The notes under the pieces were generated by a model that was given only the letters and a program-made list of their open reading frames with translations, did not search any database and was not told where the DNA came from. This document shows positions 51,830 to 61,365 of a stretch of 64,000 bases of DNA, piece by piece. The DNA is from Halomonas gemina (GTDB lineage: Bacteria > Pseudomonadota > Gammaproteobacteria > Pseudomonadales > Halomonadaceae), in contig NZ_JAMJPK010000001.1 in the NCBI RefSeq assembly GCF_023554995.1, positions 558,001 through 622,000 on the forward strand, in the 5' to 3' direction. The position numbers and the translations under genes are program-made. Within the stretch, counting starts at the first letter, position 1. Each line of letters begins with the position of its first letter.

Positions 51830-52990
51830 CTAACCCGCTTCCTGGCGAAGCAGTTCCGGAACCTGGTAGCGCGTGCTTCGACCTCCTGCAGGGAGCCTTA
51901 CCAGGCAACCTTTCTCCACAAGCCCCGCCAGATGGCGCGTGGCGGTTGCCTTACTGACCCTTGTCACTTTCTGATACTGAGCAGCACTGATGCCTTGCTC
52001 AAATCCCCTTTCCCCTCCATCAAGCAGCCGGTTAAGCACCTTGACCTGCTCGGGGAGCAGGCCGGACATGCTGAAGCGCTGCCAAAAACGGGCCTTGACC
52101 AGGGTACGACCGCCCCTGTCGAGCACGTCCACCAGCGTGGCGTCCAAGGTATCCAAGAACCAAGCGAGCCACGCGGTAAGGTTCGGACTTCCTCGCTGGC
52201 TCGCTTCCAGGCAGCGATAGTAATCGTCCCTGCGCGCCAGGATCGCTGCTGACATGGCATACATGCGAATACTCTGCTGATCCGCCTGCGCCAAGGCGCG
52301 ATCGGCGATTGCCCGGGCGATACGCCCGTTGCCATCCTCGAACGGATGAAGGGTCACAAACCAGAAATGCGCCAGGCCCGCTCGAATGAGAGGATCCAGC
52401 GCTGGATCATGTCGGCTGGATTCGAACCAATCCAGGAACCGATCGATCTCTACCTCCAACCCCTCTCTGGGTGGCGCTTCGAAATGCACCTTGGGACGAT
52501 CAATCCGGCCCGACACAACCTGCATCAGCTCCAATCCGCGCCACTGGCCAGGTCGCAGTGCCGTCAAGGAAGATTCAGCATCAGGGAATAGCCATCGATG
52601 CCACTGCAGCAGTCTCTCTGCATCCAGTAGTGAATCAGAATTCAGGATGGCATCCAGCATCAATTCGGCCAGGCCTTCGGACCGCGGCGAGGGTGGGCCG
52701 TCCGGTTCCTCAATGCCAAGCCGCCGCGCCAGAGAAGAACGCACAGAGGCGACATTGAGGCGCTCACCTTCAATCGCCGATGAGGTGACGATGTTCTGCA
52801 AAAGCGTATCCAAGGTCGCCTTCGCTTCTGCCTCCTGCTCATCACCGGGAGTGAGCGCTCCTGACCGGCCAAGCAAGATGCCCAGATTCCTCCAGCACCT
52901 CTGTAGACGAGGTTGAACCTCTCCCGCCTGCCACGTGAAATAAGGCCAGTCGGGGTGCTGCCAGATCCATCTCGGGGCTTGTACGGTCAT
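51830..52990 (-). CDS. Fic-family AMPylase/regulatory protein
   Basis: A 386-aa protein with an N-terminal DUF4172-type region, the Fic catalytic core HPFEDGNGRIAR (215-226), and the inhibitory helix motif TSSAIEGE (S70, E74-G75) on the same chain. A C-terminal winged helix (SKATATRHLAGLVEKGCLVR) suggests DNA binding. ATG at 52990 (MTVQAPRW) is preferred. It likely transfers AMP to a target and is self-inhibited by the N-terminal helix. The target is unknown. Confidence 0.88.
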   Translation of the reverse strand: MTVQAPRWIWQHPDWPYFTWQAGEVQPRLQRCWRNLGILLGRSGALTPGDEQEAEAKATLDTLLQNIVTSSAIEGERLNVASVRSSLARRLGIEEPDGPPSPRSEGLAELMLDAILNSDSLLDAERLLQWHRWLFPDAESSLTALRPGQWRGLELMQVVSGRIDRPKVHFEAPPREGLEVEIDRFLDWFESSRHDPALDPLIRAGLAHFWFVTLHPFEDGNGRIARAIADRALAQADQQSIRMYAMSAAILARRDDYYRCLEASQRGSPNLTAWLAWFLDTLDATLVDVLDRGGRTLVKARFWQRFSMSGLLPEQVKVLNRLLDGGERGFEQGISAAQYQKVTRVSKATATRHLAGLVEKGCLVRLPAGGRSTRYQVPELLRQEAG

Positions 52991-53098
52991 ATCAAATTGC
53001 CAGGATGACGTCGGAGAGCCAAATACAAACCATATTCGGCTCACATAATGAGCTGAATAATGCTCCTATTCGACTCAACAGGCAAGTGGTGTGGCCCC

Positions 53099-54367
53099 CT
53101 ACCCTGCAGCCGCCACCAGCGTTCGCGCAATCGACAGGAGACGCTCGTCCTGCCAGCGGTCGGCGACCAGCTGAACTCCCACCGGTAGCCCTGCTTGTCC
53201 GGTGTTCAGCGGCAGGTTGAGGCACGGCACCCCGAGCAGCGTCCAGGCCCGGCAGTAGATTGGGTCGCCGGTGGCATCCAATCCCTGCGGGGCAACCCCC
53301 GGGGCGCTCGCCGCCAGGATCACGTCGACCTCATCGGCAAATACCCGCGACAGCGCCTGCCGGCACTCTTCGGCCGCCAGCAGGGAGGCCCGATAGTCGG
53401 CATGGGAGGTCGCCAGGCCCTCCTCGATCAGTTCGACGAGCCTGGCACCCATCTCATCGCCGTGCTGCTGGAATTCGCTGGCCAGTGATTGCGCGGCCTC
53501 GTAGGCCAGCACCACCTGATGATGCCTGACGAGGTCGTCGTAGCGGGTATCCAGGGGTAAGGCAAACACCCTGGCGCCGGCCTGCTCCAGGCGACTGGCG
53601 GTGCTGGACAAGGCCTGCGCGACATCGGGATCGAGGGGCCTGTCACCCGGCAGGTTACGCAGCCCGACGCGTATGCCGCCGACATCGGGCAGTGGCTCGA
53701 TGGCCTCGGAACGGGTCAAGGCCGTGAAGGTCGTGCAGATATCCTCGATGTGTCGGGCAAACCAGCCCAGCGTATCCATCGAGGGCGCAAAGGCCTTGAT
53801 TCCCGAGAAGGAGACCGTATTGACGGTGGGCTTGAAGCCGAAGACGCCACAGTAACTCGCCGGGCGAATGATGCTTCCGGCCGTCTGGGTGCCCAGGGCA
53901 AGCGGTACCATGCCGGCCGCCACGGCGGCAGCCGAGCCACTGGAAGAGCCGCCCGGGGTCCGCGAGAGATCGTGCGGGTTGCGCGTCTTGCCGGGCGTGA
54001 AGTAGGCAAACTCGGTGGATACGGTCTTGCCCAGCGGCAGGGCCCCCTGACGCTTGAGCAGGGTAACCACGGCGGCATCCACGATGGCTCCCGGCGAGAC
54101 GAGATAGCCGCCGGTCCCCCAGGTGGTCGGCATCTCGGCGGTGTCGATGATGTCCTTGATGCCCACCGGCACCCCGCGCAACAGCTGCCCGGCACCCGGC
54201 AGGATCGCGGTCGACGTCGGTGGCATGCGGTATTCCCAGGCCTGGACATCCGCTTCACGCGCCTCGATCCGCGTCTGGCAGGCATGCCACCAGGCCAGAT
54301 CATCGCATTCGTCTCGGGCAACCCGGGCGCGAAAGGCCTCGATGGTGTCGTCGCCGCGCTCTAACAT
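53099..54367 (-). CDS. Amidase signature family hydrolase 1
   Basis: A 422-aa amidase. The signature GGSSSGSAAAVAAGMVPLAL holds the cis-Ser and nucleophile Ser, with the catalytic Lys in GVPVGIKDIIDT. It cleaves carboxamides to acid plus ammonia; the substrate is not evident. It is the last gene of the minus-strand catabolic operon, 60 nt after the second amidase gene. Confidence 0.9.
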   Translation of the reverse strand: MLERGDDTIEAFRARVARDECDDLAWWHACQTRIEAREADVQAWEYRMPPTSTAILPGAGQLLRGVPVGIKDIIDTAEMPTTWGTGGYLVSPGAIVDAAVVTLLKRQGALPLGKTVSTEFAYFTPGKTRNPHDLSRTPGGSSSGSAAAVAAGMVPLALGTQTAGSIIRPASYCGVFGFKPTVNTVSFSGIKAFAPSMDTLGWFARHIEDICTTFTALTRSEAIEPLPDVGGIRVGLRNLPGDRPLDPDVAQALSSTASRLEQAGARVFALPLDTRYDDLVRHHQVVLAYEAAQSLASEFQQHGDEMGARLVELIEEGLATSHADYRASLLAAEECRQALSRVFADEVDVILAASAPGVAPQGLDATGDPIYCRAWTLLGVPCLNLPLNTGQAGLPVGVQLVADRWQDERLLSIARTLVAAAG

Positions 54368-54426
54368 GCCCGAACTCCTCTGTGCACGGAAGGGTTACCG
54401 AGTATCAAAACCATGTCTATACGACG

Positions 54427-55827
54427 TCAAGGAGCCGGCGGGGCGCCGAGGATGGCCAGGCTGTTGCCCAACTGTTCCTCGATGGCCTGGCCGATGGCCA
54501 GCAGCCGCGCGTCCTGCCAGGGCCCGGCCAGCACCTGCAAGCCCACCGGCATGCCGGCATCATCCTTGCCCACCGGCAATGTCAGCCCGCACAGCCCCAT
54601 GAAGTTGCCCACCACGGTGTTGCGCAGGGCCTGCATGTTGGCCTTGGGATAGGCCCCGTCCGGCTCGAGGCTCTCTAGGGTCGGCGGCGTCAGCGTCACG
54701 GTCGGGGTCAACAGGGCATCGACGCGCGCCAGGCACTCGGCGGCGCTTGCCGACAGCGACTTGAGCACGTCGCAGCGTCGGACATATTCCCAGCCGGGGA
54801 TGTCGTCGGCTGCCTTGACCCGGGCCGCCACATTGGGATCCAGGCCGTCGATGGCCTCCGGTAGCTGGGTCTTCAGGAAGGCCGCCAACTCGACCGCCGC
54901 CAGCCCGCCCTGCTGGAACAGGGTGAAGAGCTCATCCGTGCGGGGCAGATCGAGCGACACGATGCGCGCCCCCGCGGCTTCGAGCTGACGGATGGCGGCC
55001 TGAACCGACTCGGCGATGCCCGGGCTGCACTCCTCCCAGAAATAGGCCTCCGGGACCCCGAAGGTCAGGTCGGCCAGTGACGGGCGTGCCGGAATGCCGC
55101 GGGAATGGGACGTCAGGGCGCCATCCAGCGCATCGAAGGCAAAGGCCAGGTCATCGACACTGCGGGCCAGCAAGCCCGGCGTGTCCAAGGTGGCCGACAG
55201 CGGCACGATCTGCGCCGTGGACCAGCGCCCGACCGTTGTCTTGAGACCCGCCACGCCGGTCATCGCGGCAGGCACCCGCACCGAGCCCGCCGTGTCGGTT
55301 CCCAGCGCCAGACTGGCCGTGCCGTTGACCAGCGACACTCCGGCACCGGCACTGGACCCACCGGGTGTCCGGTGGTGGACCGGGTCCCAGGGATTGCGGG
55401 GCGCCCCCCAATGCGCGTTGGTGCCCAGACCGCCGAAGGCGAACTCCACGGAATGGGTCTTGCCCATCACGCTGGGCAACTGCCGCAGCAGCGCCGAGAC
55501 CATGGGACCGGGCTCCTCCCAGTGTCGCGGCAACCGCCGAGCGGATCCGGCATAGGTCGGAAGGCCCGGTACCGCATAGATATCCTTGATCGAGATCGGA
55601 ACGCCCATCAGCGGCCCCGTATCACCGCCGCTGGCAAGTACCCGATCGGCGGCCCGAGCCGTCTCCAGGGTGGCCTCGCCATTCCAGGTCAGGTAGGCGT
55701 GATCATGGTCACCGCGACTGGCGTGGTGGTCGATCGCCGTCTCGGCAAGCTGGGCAGCACTCAGCGAGCCGCCGCGCAGCCGGTCATGCTGTTCGCGCAG
55801 CGGAAGAAAGATCGGGGACGTGTGCAT
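54427..55827 (-). CDS. Amidase signature family hydrolase 2
   Basis: A 466-aa amidase with GVPISIKDIYAV (catalytic Lys) and GGSSAGAGVSLVNGTASLAL (Ser-cisSer-Lys region; here GGSSAG). Only distantly similar to the other amidase in the operon, so the two probably act on different amide bonds. It lies 68 nt downstream of the carbamoylase-like gene. Confidence 0.9.
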   Translation of the reverse strand: MHTSPIFLPLREQHDRLRGGSLSAAQLAETAIDHHASRGDHDHAYLTWNGEATLETARAADRVLASGGDTGPLMGVPISIKDIYAVPGLPTYAGSARRLPRHWEEPGPMVSALLRQLPSVMGKTHSVEFAFGGLGTNAHWGAPRNPWDPVHHRTPGGSSAGAGVSLVNGTASLALGTDTAGSVRVPAAMTGVAGLKTTVGRWSTAQIVPLSATLDTPGLLARSVDDLAFAFDALDGALTSHSRGIPARPSLADLTFGVPEAYFWEECSPGIAESVQAAIRQLEAAGARIVSLDLPRTDELFTLFQQGGLAAVELAAFLKTQLPEAIDGLDPNVAARVKAADDIPGWEYVRRCDVLKSLSASAAECLARVDALLTPTVTLTPPTLESLEPDGAYPKANMQALRNTVVGNFMGLCGLTLPVGKDDAGMPVGLQVLAGPWQDARLLAIGQAIEEQLGNSLAILGAPPAP

Positions 55828-55895
55828 GGCGAGGCCTTCTTGTGGTTATGGATATGGCTATGGATTTCAGAGCAACACCAGATGCCGTGGGCCGC

Positions 55896-57149
55896 TCACT
55901 TCAGCAGACGCGACGCCGCCTCGGCCAGAGCACGCGCCGCGATGTCGGCATCCTGGCGCTCGATATGCTCGTCGGGATGGTGGCTGATGCCCGCGCGGCA
56001 GGGCGTGAAGAGCATGGCGGTGGGGCAGACATGGGCCAGATGGATGGCATCATGGAAGGCACCGGAAACGAGTTCCGGCGTCTCTGCACAGACGCTGCCG
56101 GCGCTCTCGCGGAGCACGGACAGAAGAGGCTCGGGGAAGGCCACCGGCGCCACCCGGGAGGTCACCTCGAGGGTGACATCACAGCCACTCCACTGCCGCT
56201 CGGCCAGGGCATGGAATTGGCGGTCCAGCGCATCCAGCACTTGTGCGTCGGGGTGACGCAGGTCGATGGTGAAGGTGGCCCGCTGGGCAATGGTGTTGAC
56301 CGAATCGGGCCACAGGGAGAACTTGCCGATGGTGAAGCGCAGGTCATCGTCCTGTTCCCGAGTCGCGGCCTTCAGCGCAGCGACCAGATCATGGGCACCA
56401 TCGAAGGCATCCCGGCGCGCCTGCCGCGGCGTGGTGCCGGCATGATTGGCCATGCCTTCGACCTCGATACGATACCAGTTGACCCCCTGGATCCCGTTGA
56501 CGACCCCCACCGGCTTGCCCAGCTGTTCCAGCACCGGCCCTTGCTCGATATGAAGCTCAATAAAGGCATGCGGTACGAAGGGGTCCGGGCGGTAAGAGAG
56601 ACCACTCTCCTGCAGCAGGGTCAGGCACTGCTGGAGGGCATCACCGAAGCGCACGCCGTCGCCGTCCACGGCGGCCACGATCTCGTCATACGCCCGCTGC
56701 CCGGCGAACCATGAGGAGCCCGAGGCACCCGGAGCAAAGCGCGCACCCTCCTCGTTCGTCCAGGAGACGACCTCGAGCGGGCGCCGGTACTCGATGCCCT
56801 GCTCGTGCAGGGTCCTGAGTATCGCCAGGCCCGCGAGGACGCCCAGGGCCCCGTCATGCGCGCCGGCCTGGGGCTGACTGTCCAGGTGGCTACCGATCAA
56901 CAGCGGGGCCAGGGTGGCATCCTGGCCTTCACGTCGCAGGAACAGGTTGCCCAGGGCATCGAAATAGACCTGGCAGCCAAGCGAGCGGCCCTGCTCGGCG
57001 AGCCACAGACGAGCCCGATTGTCCTGAGCGTCGAGGGCCAGCCGTCGAATCCCCTTGGGCTCGAGCGCGCCGATGGTCGCCAGCGCCTGGACATCGTCCC
57101 AGAAGCGCTGCCCATCCAGCGTTTCATGAAGATGCATTCTCTCGGTCAT
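55896..57149 (-). CDS. M20-family N-carbamoyl amino acid hydrolase / allantoate amidohydrolase-like
   Basis: A 417-aa metallohydrolase. IGSHLDSQPQAGAHDGALGV carries the metal-binding His and Asp, EVVSWTNEEGARFAPG is the conserved glutamate motif, and ELHIEQGPVLEQLG and NHAGTTP follow. Family members hydrolyse N-carbamoyl amino acids, ureidoglycolate or allantoate with release of ammonia and CO2. It lies in an operon with two amidases and a TRAP transporter. Substrate unknown. Confidence 0.9.
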   Translation of the reverse strand: MTERMHLHETLDGQRFWDDVQALATIGALEPKGIRRLALDAQDNRARLWLAEQGRSLGCQVYFDALGNLFLRREGQDATLAPLLIGSHLDSQPQAGAHDGALGVLAGLAILRTLHEQGIEYRRPLEVVSWTNEEGARFAPGASGSSWFAGQRAYDEIVAAVDGDGVRFGDALQQCLTLLQESGLSYRPDPFVPHAFIELHIEQGPVLEQLGKPVGVVNGIQGVNWYRIEVEGMANHAGTTPRQARRDAFDGAHDLVAALKAATREQDDDLRFTIGKFSLWPDSVNTIAQRATFTIDLRHPDAQVLDALDRQFHALAERQWSGCDVTLEVTSRVAPVAFPEPLLSVLRESAGSVCAETPELVSGAFHDAIHLAHVCPTAMLFTPCRAGISHHPDEHIERQDADIAARALAEAASRLLK

Positions 57150-57158
57150 GACACCCCC

Positions 57159-58436
57159 TCAGCGGTAGATCAATTCGGGCAAGTAGGTACTGATCCAGGG
57201 CACATAGGTAATGATCACCAGAGACAGCAGCATCAGGCCGATCAACGGCAGACAGGCCTTGAAGACCTCGGGTAATGTCATCTTGGAGATAGCCATGGCC
57301 ACGAAAAGGTTGAGGCCGACCGGTGGCGTGATCATGCCGACCGAGAAGTTCACCAGGGTAATCACACCGAAGTGCGTCGCATCGATACCCACCTGGGCGG
57401 CAATGGGTTGCAGCAGCGGCGACAGCACGATGATGGCCGAGGCGCTGTCCAGGAAGAAGCCGGCAACGATCATGACCACGTTGAACAGCGCCATGACCTG
57501 GATGGGATCGTCGGTCCAGGAGAGCACCTCCCCCGCCAGTTGCGTCGGTGCCCCGGTAATCGCCAGCAGCCAGGAGAAGGCCGATGCCCCTGCGGTGATC
57601 AGCAACAGGGATGCCGACATCAGCCCTGCACTGTTGAGCGTCGACAGCAGGTTCTTCAGGTCGATCTTCCGATAGACCACCATCCCCACGAACAGGCCGT
57701 ACATGCAGGCCACGGCGGCGGACTCGGTGGGCGTGAACACGCCGCTATAGATCCCACCGAGCAGAATGACCGGCAAGCCCAATCCCCAGGCCGCCGCCTT
57801 GAACGCCGAACCGATCTCGCGCAACGACGGAAACCTGCTGCGCCCATAACCCTTGAAGGATGCGTATACGATGCAATAGGCAATGAGGATCGAGGCAATC
57901 AGAATGGCAGGCAACAGGCCTGCCGCAAAGAGACGCCCCACCGAGGTCCCGGTGACCGAACCGTAGATGATCAGCGCGATGCTGGGCGGCACGATGGGCC
58001 CCAGGGTGCCCGCTGTGGCGATCACCCCGATGGCGAAGCGCTTGTCATAACCGGCCGCCACCAGGGCCGGAAACATAATACTGCCGATGGCCACCACCGT
58101 GGCCGGGCTCGACCCCGAGATGGAACCGAAGAACAGGCACGACAGTACCGTTGCCGCCGCGAGCCCGCCGGGCACCCAGCCGACGAGCGCCTTGGCGAGA
58201 TCGATCAGGCGGTCCGACAGGCCGCCGATGCGCATCAGCTCGGCGGCCAGGATGAAGAAGGGAATCGCCATCAGCGAGAAGTTGTTCATCCCCGAGAACA
58301 TGCGCATCGGCACAATGATCGGGTCGGTACTGCCAAAGAACTGGATGGCGAGCATCACAGAAAAGGCCAGCGCCGCAAAGATCGGCAACCCCAGAAGCAG
58401 CACAGCGAAGAAGATGGGCAACAAGGCCGTAATCAT
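57159..58436 (-). CDS. TRAP transporter large permease (DctM)
   Basis: A 425-aa permease with about 12 helices. NNFSLMAIPFFILAAELMRI, CLFFGSISGSSPATVVAIGS and PIVPPSIALIIYGSVTG are the family blocks. It is 9 nt upstream of the M20 hydrolase gene and preceded by dctQ, so one transcript is expected. Only 50% similar in pattern to the TRAP DctM at 47813, so a different substrate is likely. Confidence 0.95.
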   Translation of the reverse strand: MITALLPIFFAVLLLGLPIFAALAFSVMLAIQFFGSTDPIIVPMRMFSGMNNFSLMAIPFFILAAELMRIGGLSDRLIDLAKALVGWVPGGLAAATVLSCLFFGSISGSSPATVVAIGSIMFPALVAAGYDKRFAIGVIATAGTLGPIVPPSIALIIYGSVTGTSVGRLFAAGLLPAILIASILIAYCIVYASFKGYGRSRFPSLREIGSAFKAAAWGLGLPVILLGGIYSGVFTPTESAAVACMYGLFVGMVVYRKIDLKNLLSTLNSAGLMSASLLLITAGASAFSWLLAITGAPTQLAGEVLSWTDDPIQVMALFNVVMIVAGFFLDSASAIIVLSPLLQPIAAQVGIDATHFGVITLVNFSVGMITPPVGLNLFVAMAISKMTLPEVFKACLPLIGLMLLSLVIITYVPWISTYLPELIYR

Positions 58437-58477
58437 GGGGAATCCTCGTGGTTGTCACGTAGCGTGGCGTGAGCCCA

Positions 58478-58999
58478 TCACACCAAGTTTTCTTTCTCGG
58501 CAGCGAGCTCTTCCGCCATGCTGACGGGGGGCTTACGCCAGACCTCACGGATCACCCAGCAGTAGCGAATGATCAGCAATACCCCAGACAGACCGATCGG
58601 CAGGTATACCCAGGCCATGGGCATGCGCATCGCGGGGGACAGCATGCCCCGCTCCAGGGTCAGGGAGAAAAGCTGAAAGCCGAGGTAGGCCAGCATCATG
58701 GCGAAGATGATACCGAGTACCGCAGTGAGGATGTGCAACCAGCGATTGACGGCCGGTGGCGCGAAGGCATTCAGCACGTCCACCGAGATGTGGGCCCCGT
58801 GTCGAACGCCCATGCTGGCTCCGACGAAGCTCATGCAGACAATGGAATAGATCACGACCTCTTCAGCCCAGGAGAGCGAGTTGTTGAAGCCGTAGCGATA
58901 GACGACCTGGAAGGTGGTGATGATGGTCGCAATCGACATGAAAGCGACCATCGCCACCTTTTCCAAGCGATCAATGAGTTTATTGAGCGCTTCGAACAT
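58478..58999 (-). CDS. TRAP transporter small permease (DctQ)
   Basis: A 173-aa protein with four hydrophobic segments; LSWAEEVVIYSIVCMSFVGA is the family motif. It starts 3 nt after the dctP stop and ends 41 nt before dctM. Together they form a complete PQM set. Confidence 0.9.
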   Translation of the reverse strand: MFEALNKLIDRLEKVAMVAFMSIATIITTFQVVYRYGFNNSLSWAEEVVIYSIVCMSFVGASMGVRHGAHISVDVLNAFAPPAVNRWLHILTAVLGIIFAMMLAYLGFQLFSLTLERGMLSPAMRMPMAWVYLPIGLSGVLLIIRYCWVIREVWRKPPVSMAEELAAEKENLV

Positions 59000-59002
59000 G
59001 GC

Positions 59003-60004
59003 TCAATACTCGATGCCCACGGCGTCGTAGACCTTGTGCAGAAGATCCGTCGTCACGATCTCCTCGTACTCTTCATGCACCGGCATGCTCGCCTCGATGA
59101 ATGCCGCCCTGGCCTCGTCGGTGATCTCGTTGATCGCGATCTCACCTTCGATCTCCTCGAGAATCCGTCCCTCGTCCTGCAACGTCAGCTCGCGTGATGC
59201 GTCGCGACCATTGTCAAACGCCTCGACCATGACCTGCTGCAGATCCTCCGGCAGAGAATCCCAGGCATTCTGGTTCATGACTGCGGCATAGGCATGGTAG
59301 GCATGGTTGGTCAGCGACAGATAGTCCTGCACCTCGTAGAAGCGCATGGTGTAGATGTTGGCCAGCGGGTTTTCCTGCCCCTCGACTACGCCTTGCTGCA
59401 GGCCGTTATACACCTCGGTAAAGGCCATCGCCGTGGCATTGGCGCCCAGGTTCTCATAGGTCGAGATGATGATCGGCGCCTGCATGGTCCGCATGCGGAT
59501 CTCGGCAAGGTCTTCCGGCGTCTCGATCGGACGGACATTGTTGGTGATATGCCGGAAACCCGCGCCCCAGAAGTTCACGCCAACCATGTTGTCATCCTCG
59601 AGGGTATCGAGAATCTCGCGCCCCACGTCACCGTCGAGCACCTCGACCATGGTGTCGTAGTCCGGCAACAGGAACGGCAGGTCGAGGATCTGCATACGCG
59701 GCTCGAAATTCCCTAGGGTGGCAGTTGGCGGGATGCCGATATCGACCAACCCCATCTGGATCTGCTCGATGATCTCGACATCACCGCCCACCTGCGCGGC
59801 GGGGAGCACCTCGATGCTGATGCGTCCGTCCGACTTTTCCTCAACCTCTTCCTTGAAGCGTAGCGCCGCCTGACCGTTCGGGGTTTCCTCGATCAGCACG
59901 TGGGCAAAGGTGAAGTTGAAGTCCGCCGCCTGTGCCTGGCTGATCCCGAAAGACACTGCTGCGATCGCGGCCGCCAGTGATACCTTGGTCAACTTGTTAT
60001 TCAT
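59003..60004 (-). CDS. TRAP transporter solute-binding protein (DctP)
   Basis: A 333-aa periplasmic protein with signal peptide (VSLAAAIAAVSFGISQAQA). RMRTMQAPIIISTYENLGAN carries the conserved carboxylate-binding Arg, and FTEVYNGLQQGVVEGQENP is a family block. ATG 60004 is preferred over the GTG three codons upstream. The conserved Arg implies a carboxylate-bearing ligand, compatible with N-carbamoyl or amide derivatives. Confidence 0.93.
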   Translation of the reverse strand: MNNKLTKVSLAAAIAAVSFGISQAQAADFNFTFAHVLIEETPNGQAALRFKEEVEEKSDGRISIEVLPAAQVGGDVEIIEQIQMGLVDIGIPPTATLGNFEPRMQILDLPFLLPDYDTMVEVLDGDVGREILDTLEDDNMVGVNFWGAGFRHITNNVRPIETPEDLAEIRMRTMQAPIIISTYENLGANATAMAFTEVYNGLQQGVVEGQENPLANIYTMRFYEVQDYLSLTNHAYHAYAAVMNQNAWDSLPEDLQQVMVEAFDNGRDASRELTLQDEGRILEEIEGEIAINEITDEARAAFIEASMPVHEEYEEIVTTDLLHKVYDAVGIEY

Positions 60005-60107
60005 TGTTTGCACCTATCTGTGGTTACGGGGCTGGGGTTGTGGAGCCAAGCGCTGGCTTGGCACTCAAGGACCTGCCGAACCGAATCGATCCTTCGACTC
60101 GACAGGA

Positions 60108-61100
60108 TCAGGACATCGTTTGTTCGAGGTGAGAAGCCACCTCCTCCGGGCTAACGGTGGAAAGCAGGACAGCCAGGGTCAGACGCGCCTTGCGCGCACT
60201 CAAGTCGCGAACGGGGATGGCTCCATGGGCCTGGAGACTGGCCAGACTCCCGGGGAACTCGTAGCGCGTATTGACCGGTCCTTCATGGCAGCCGGACACC
60301 ACGGCAACCGGAATCCCCCCACGCGTTGCCTCACCGATGGACGCCAACCAGGTCGGCGGAACATGCCCGCGGCCGAGGCCCTCCACCACCAGCGCCTGTG
60401 CGCCGCTGGTCACCGCGGCCTCGATGAGTCGTGGGCTGGCATCCAGGTAGGCAGGGAGGATGTCGATACACGGCAGGCGATCGCCGAGGGGAAAGGGCGC
60501 TGCCCGCCGCGGGAACTGGGCGAGATGAACCCGCTGGCCATCCACGTAGCCCAGCGCACCGACATCCGGGGCACCGAAGCCGTTCAGCCGATAACTATTG
60601 AGCTTGCGGACGCTGCGTGCGGCGAAAATCGACTCGTTGAAGACGACCGTTACGCCAATGCCTTTCACACAGGGTGCTGCAGCAACGGTGATGGCATTGG
60701 CAAGGTTGCGAAAGGCATCGGTGCCCTCCTCGTGCGGGGCACGTTGCGAGCCGGTGATGACCAGGGCACACGACTGAAGCGACAGGGTGATATCGAGGAA
60801 ATGGGCCGTCTCTTCCAGCGTATCGGTGCCATGCGTGATGACGATGCCGATCACGTCCGGCTCCTGCTCCAGGGCCTGACACTGACGACTGAGCGTAACT
60901 AGGTCATCTAGGCTGATGGCATTGCTGGGCTTTTGCAGTATCGAGCGAACCTCGATCTCGAGGTCCGGTGCCTGCGGCACTGCCACACGCTCCAGTAGCG
61001 ACTCGCCTGACATCGCCCCGGACACGTTGAGGCCGGTCCCGCCGGGCTTGCTGGCGATCGTGCCCCCTGTGGTCAACACGATGACGCGCTGTTTGGTCAT
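60108..61100 (-). CDS. Asparaginase-family amidohydrolase
   Basis: A 330-aa enzyme with the two asparaginase threonine motifs, VLTTGGTIASKPGG and ITHGTDTLEETAHFL. No signal peptide is seen, so it is cytoplasmic. It is the first gene of the minus-strand catabolic operon, 103 nt before the dctP gene, and faces the GntR regulator. Its link to amidase genes suggests an asparagine-like or other amide substrate. Confidence 0.9.
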   Translation of the reverse strand: MTKQRVIVLTTGGTIASKPGGTGLNVSGAMSGESLLERVAVPQAPDLEIEVRSILQKPSNAISLDDLVTLSRQCQALEQEPDVIGIVITHGTDTLEETAHFLDITLSLQSCALVITGSQRAPHEEGTDAFRNLANAITVAAAPCVKGIGVTVVFNESIFAARSVRKLNSYRLNGFGAPDVGALGYVDGQRVHLAQFPRRAAPFPLGDRLPCIDILPAYLDASPRLIEAAVTSGAQALVVEGLGRGHVPPTWLASIGEATRGGIPVAVVSGCHEGPVNTRYEFPGSLASLQAHGAIPVRDLSARKARLTLAVLLSTVSPEEVASHLEQTMS

Positions 61101-61194
61101 GGCATGGCACCGAATCTGGTTTGCTCGCGCCCCGATGGGCCTCTCATGCAGGTCATCTCGACGCCCTTCTCGCCCCTGAGCCTGCCTACTGATG

Positions 61195-61209
61195 AGACAT
61201 CTGATGTCT
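61195..61209. promoter_or_regulatory. 15-bp palindrome, candidate GntR operator
   Basis: AGACATC-T-GATGTCT is a perfect inverted repeat between the divergent asparaginase and GntR genes. A second, partial repeat GACGTCTTGGG follows. It fits the size of FCD-GntR operators. Confidence 0.5.
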
Positions 61210-61365
61210 GACGTCTTGGGTCATGCTAGACTCAGCTCATGTCGAGATGCAAGCGCCGTTTGTCACGCTCCACATTGCGCAGAGTGATGTCTCGCCACAA
61301 ACGACCGGGCTCAGCACGCCAGCGAACCCTGCTCTCAGAGGCCAACGACAGCACGAGACCCTTTC

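Noticed and set aside
57372..58472. 366-aa plus-strand open frame
   Set aside because: Antisense to dctM; composition is Gln/Arg/His-rich shadow sequence.
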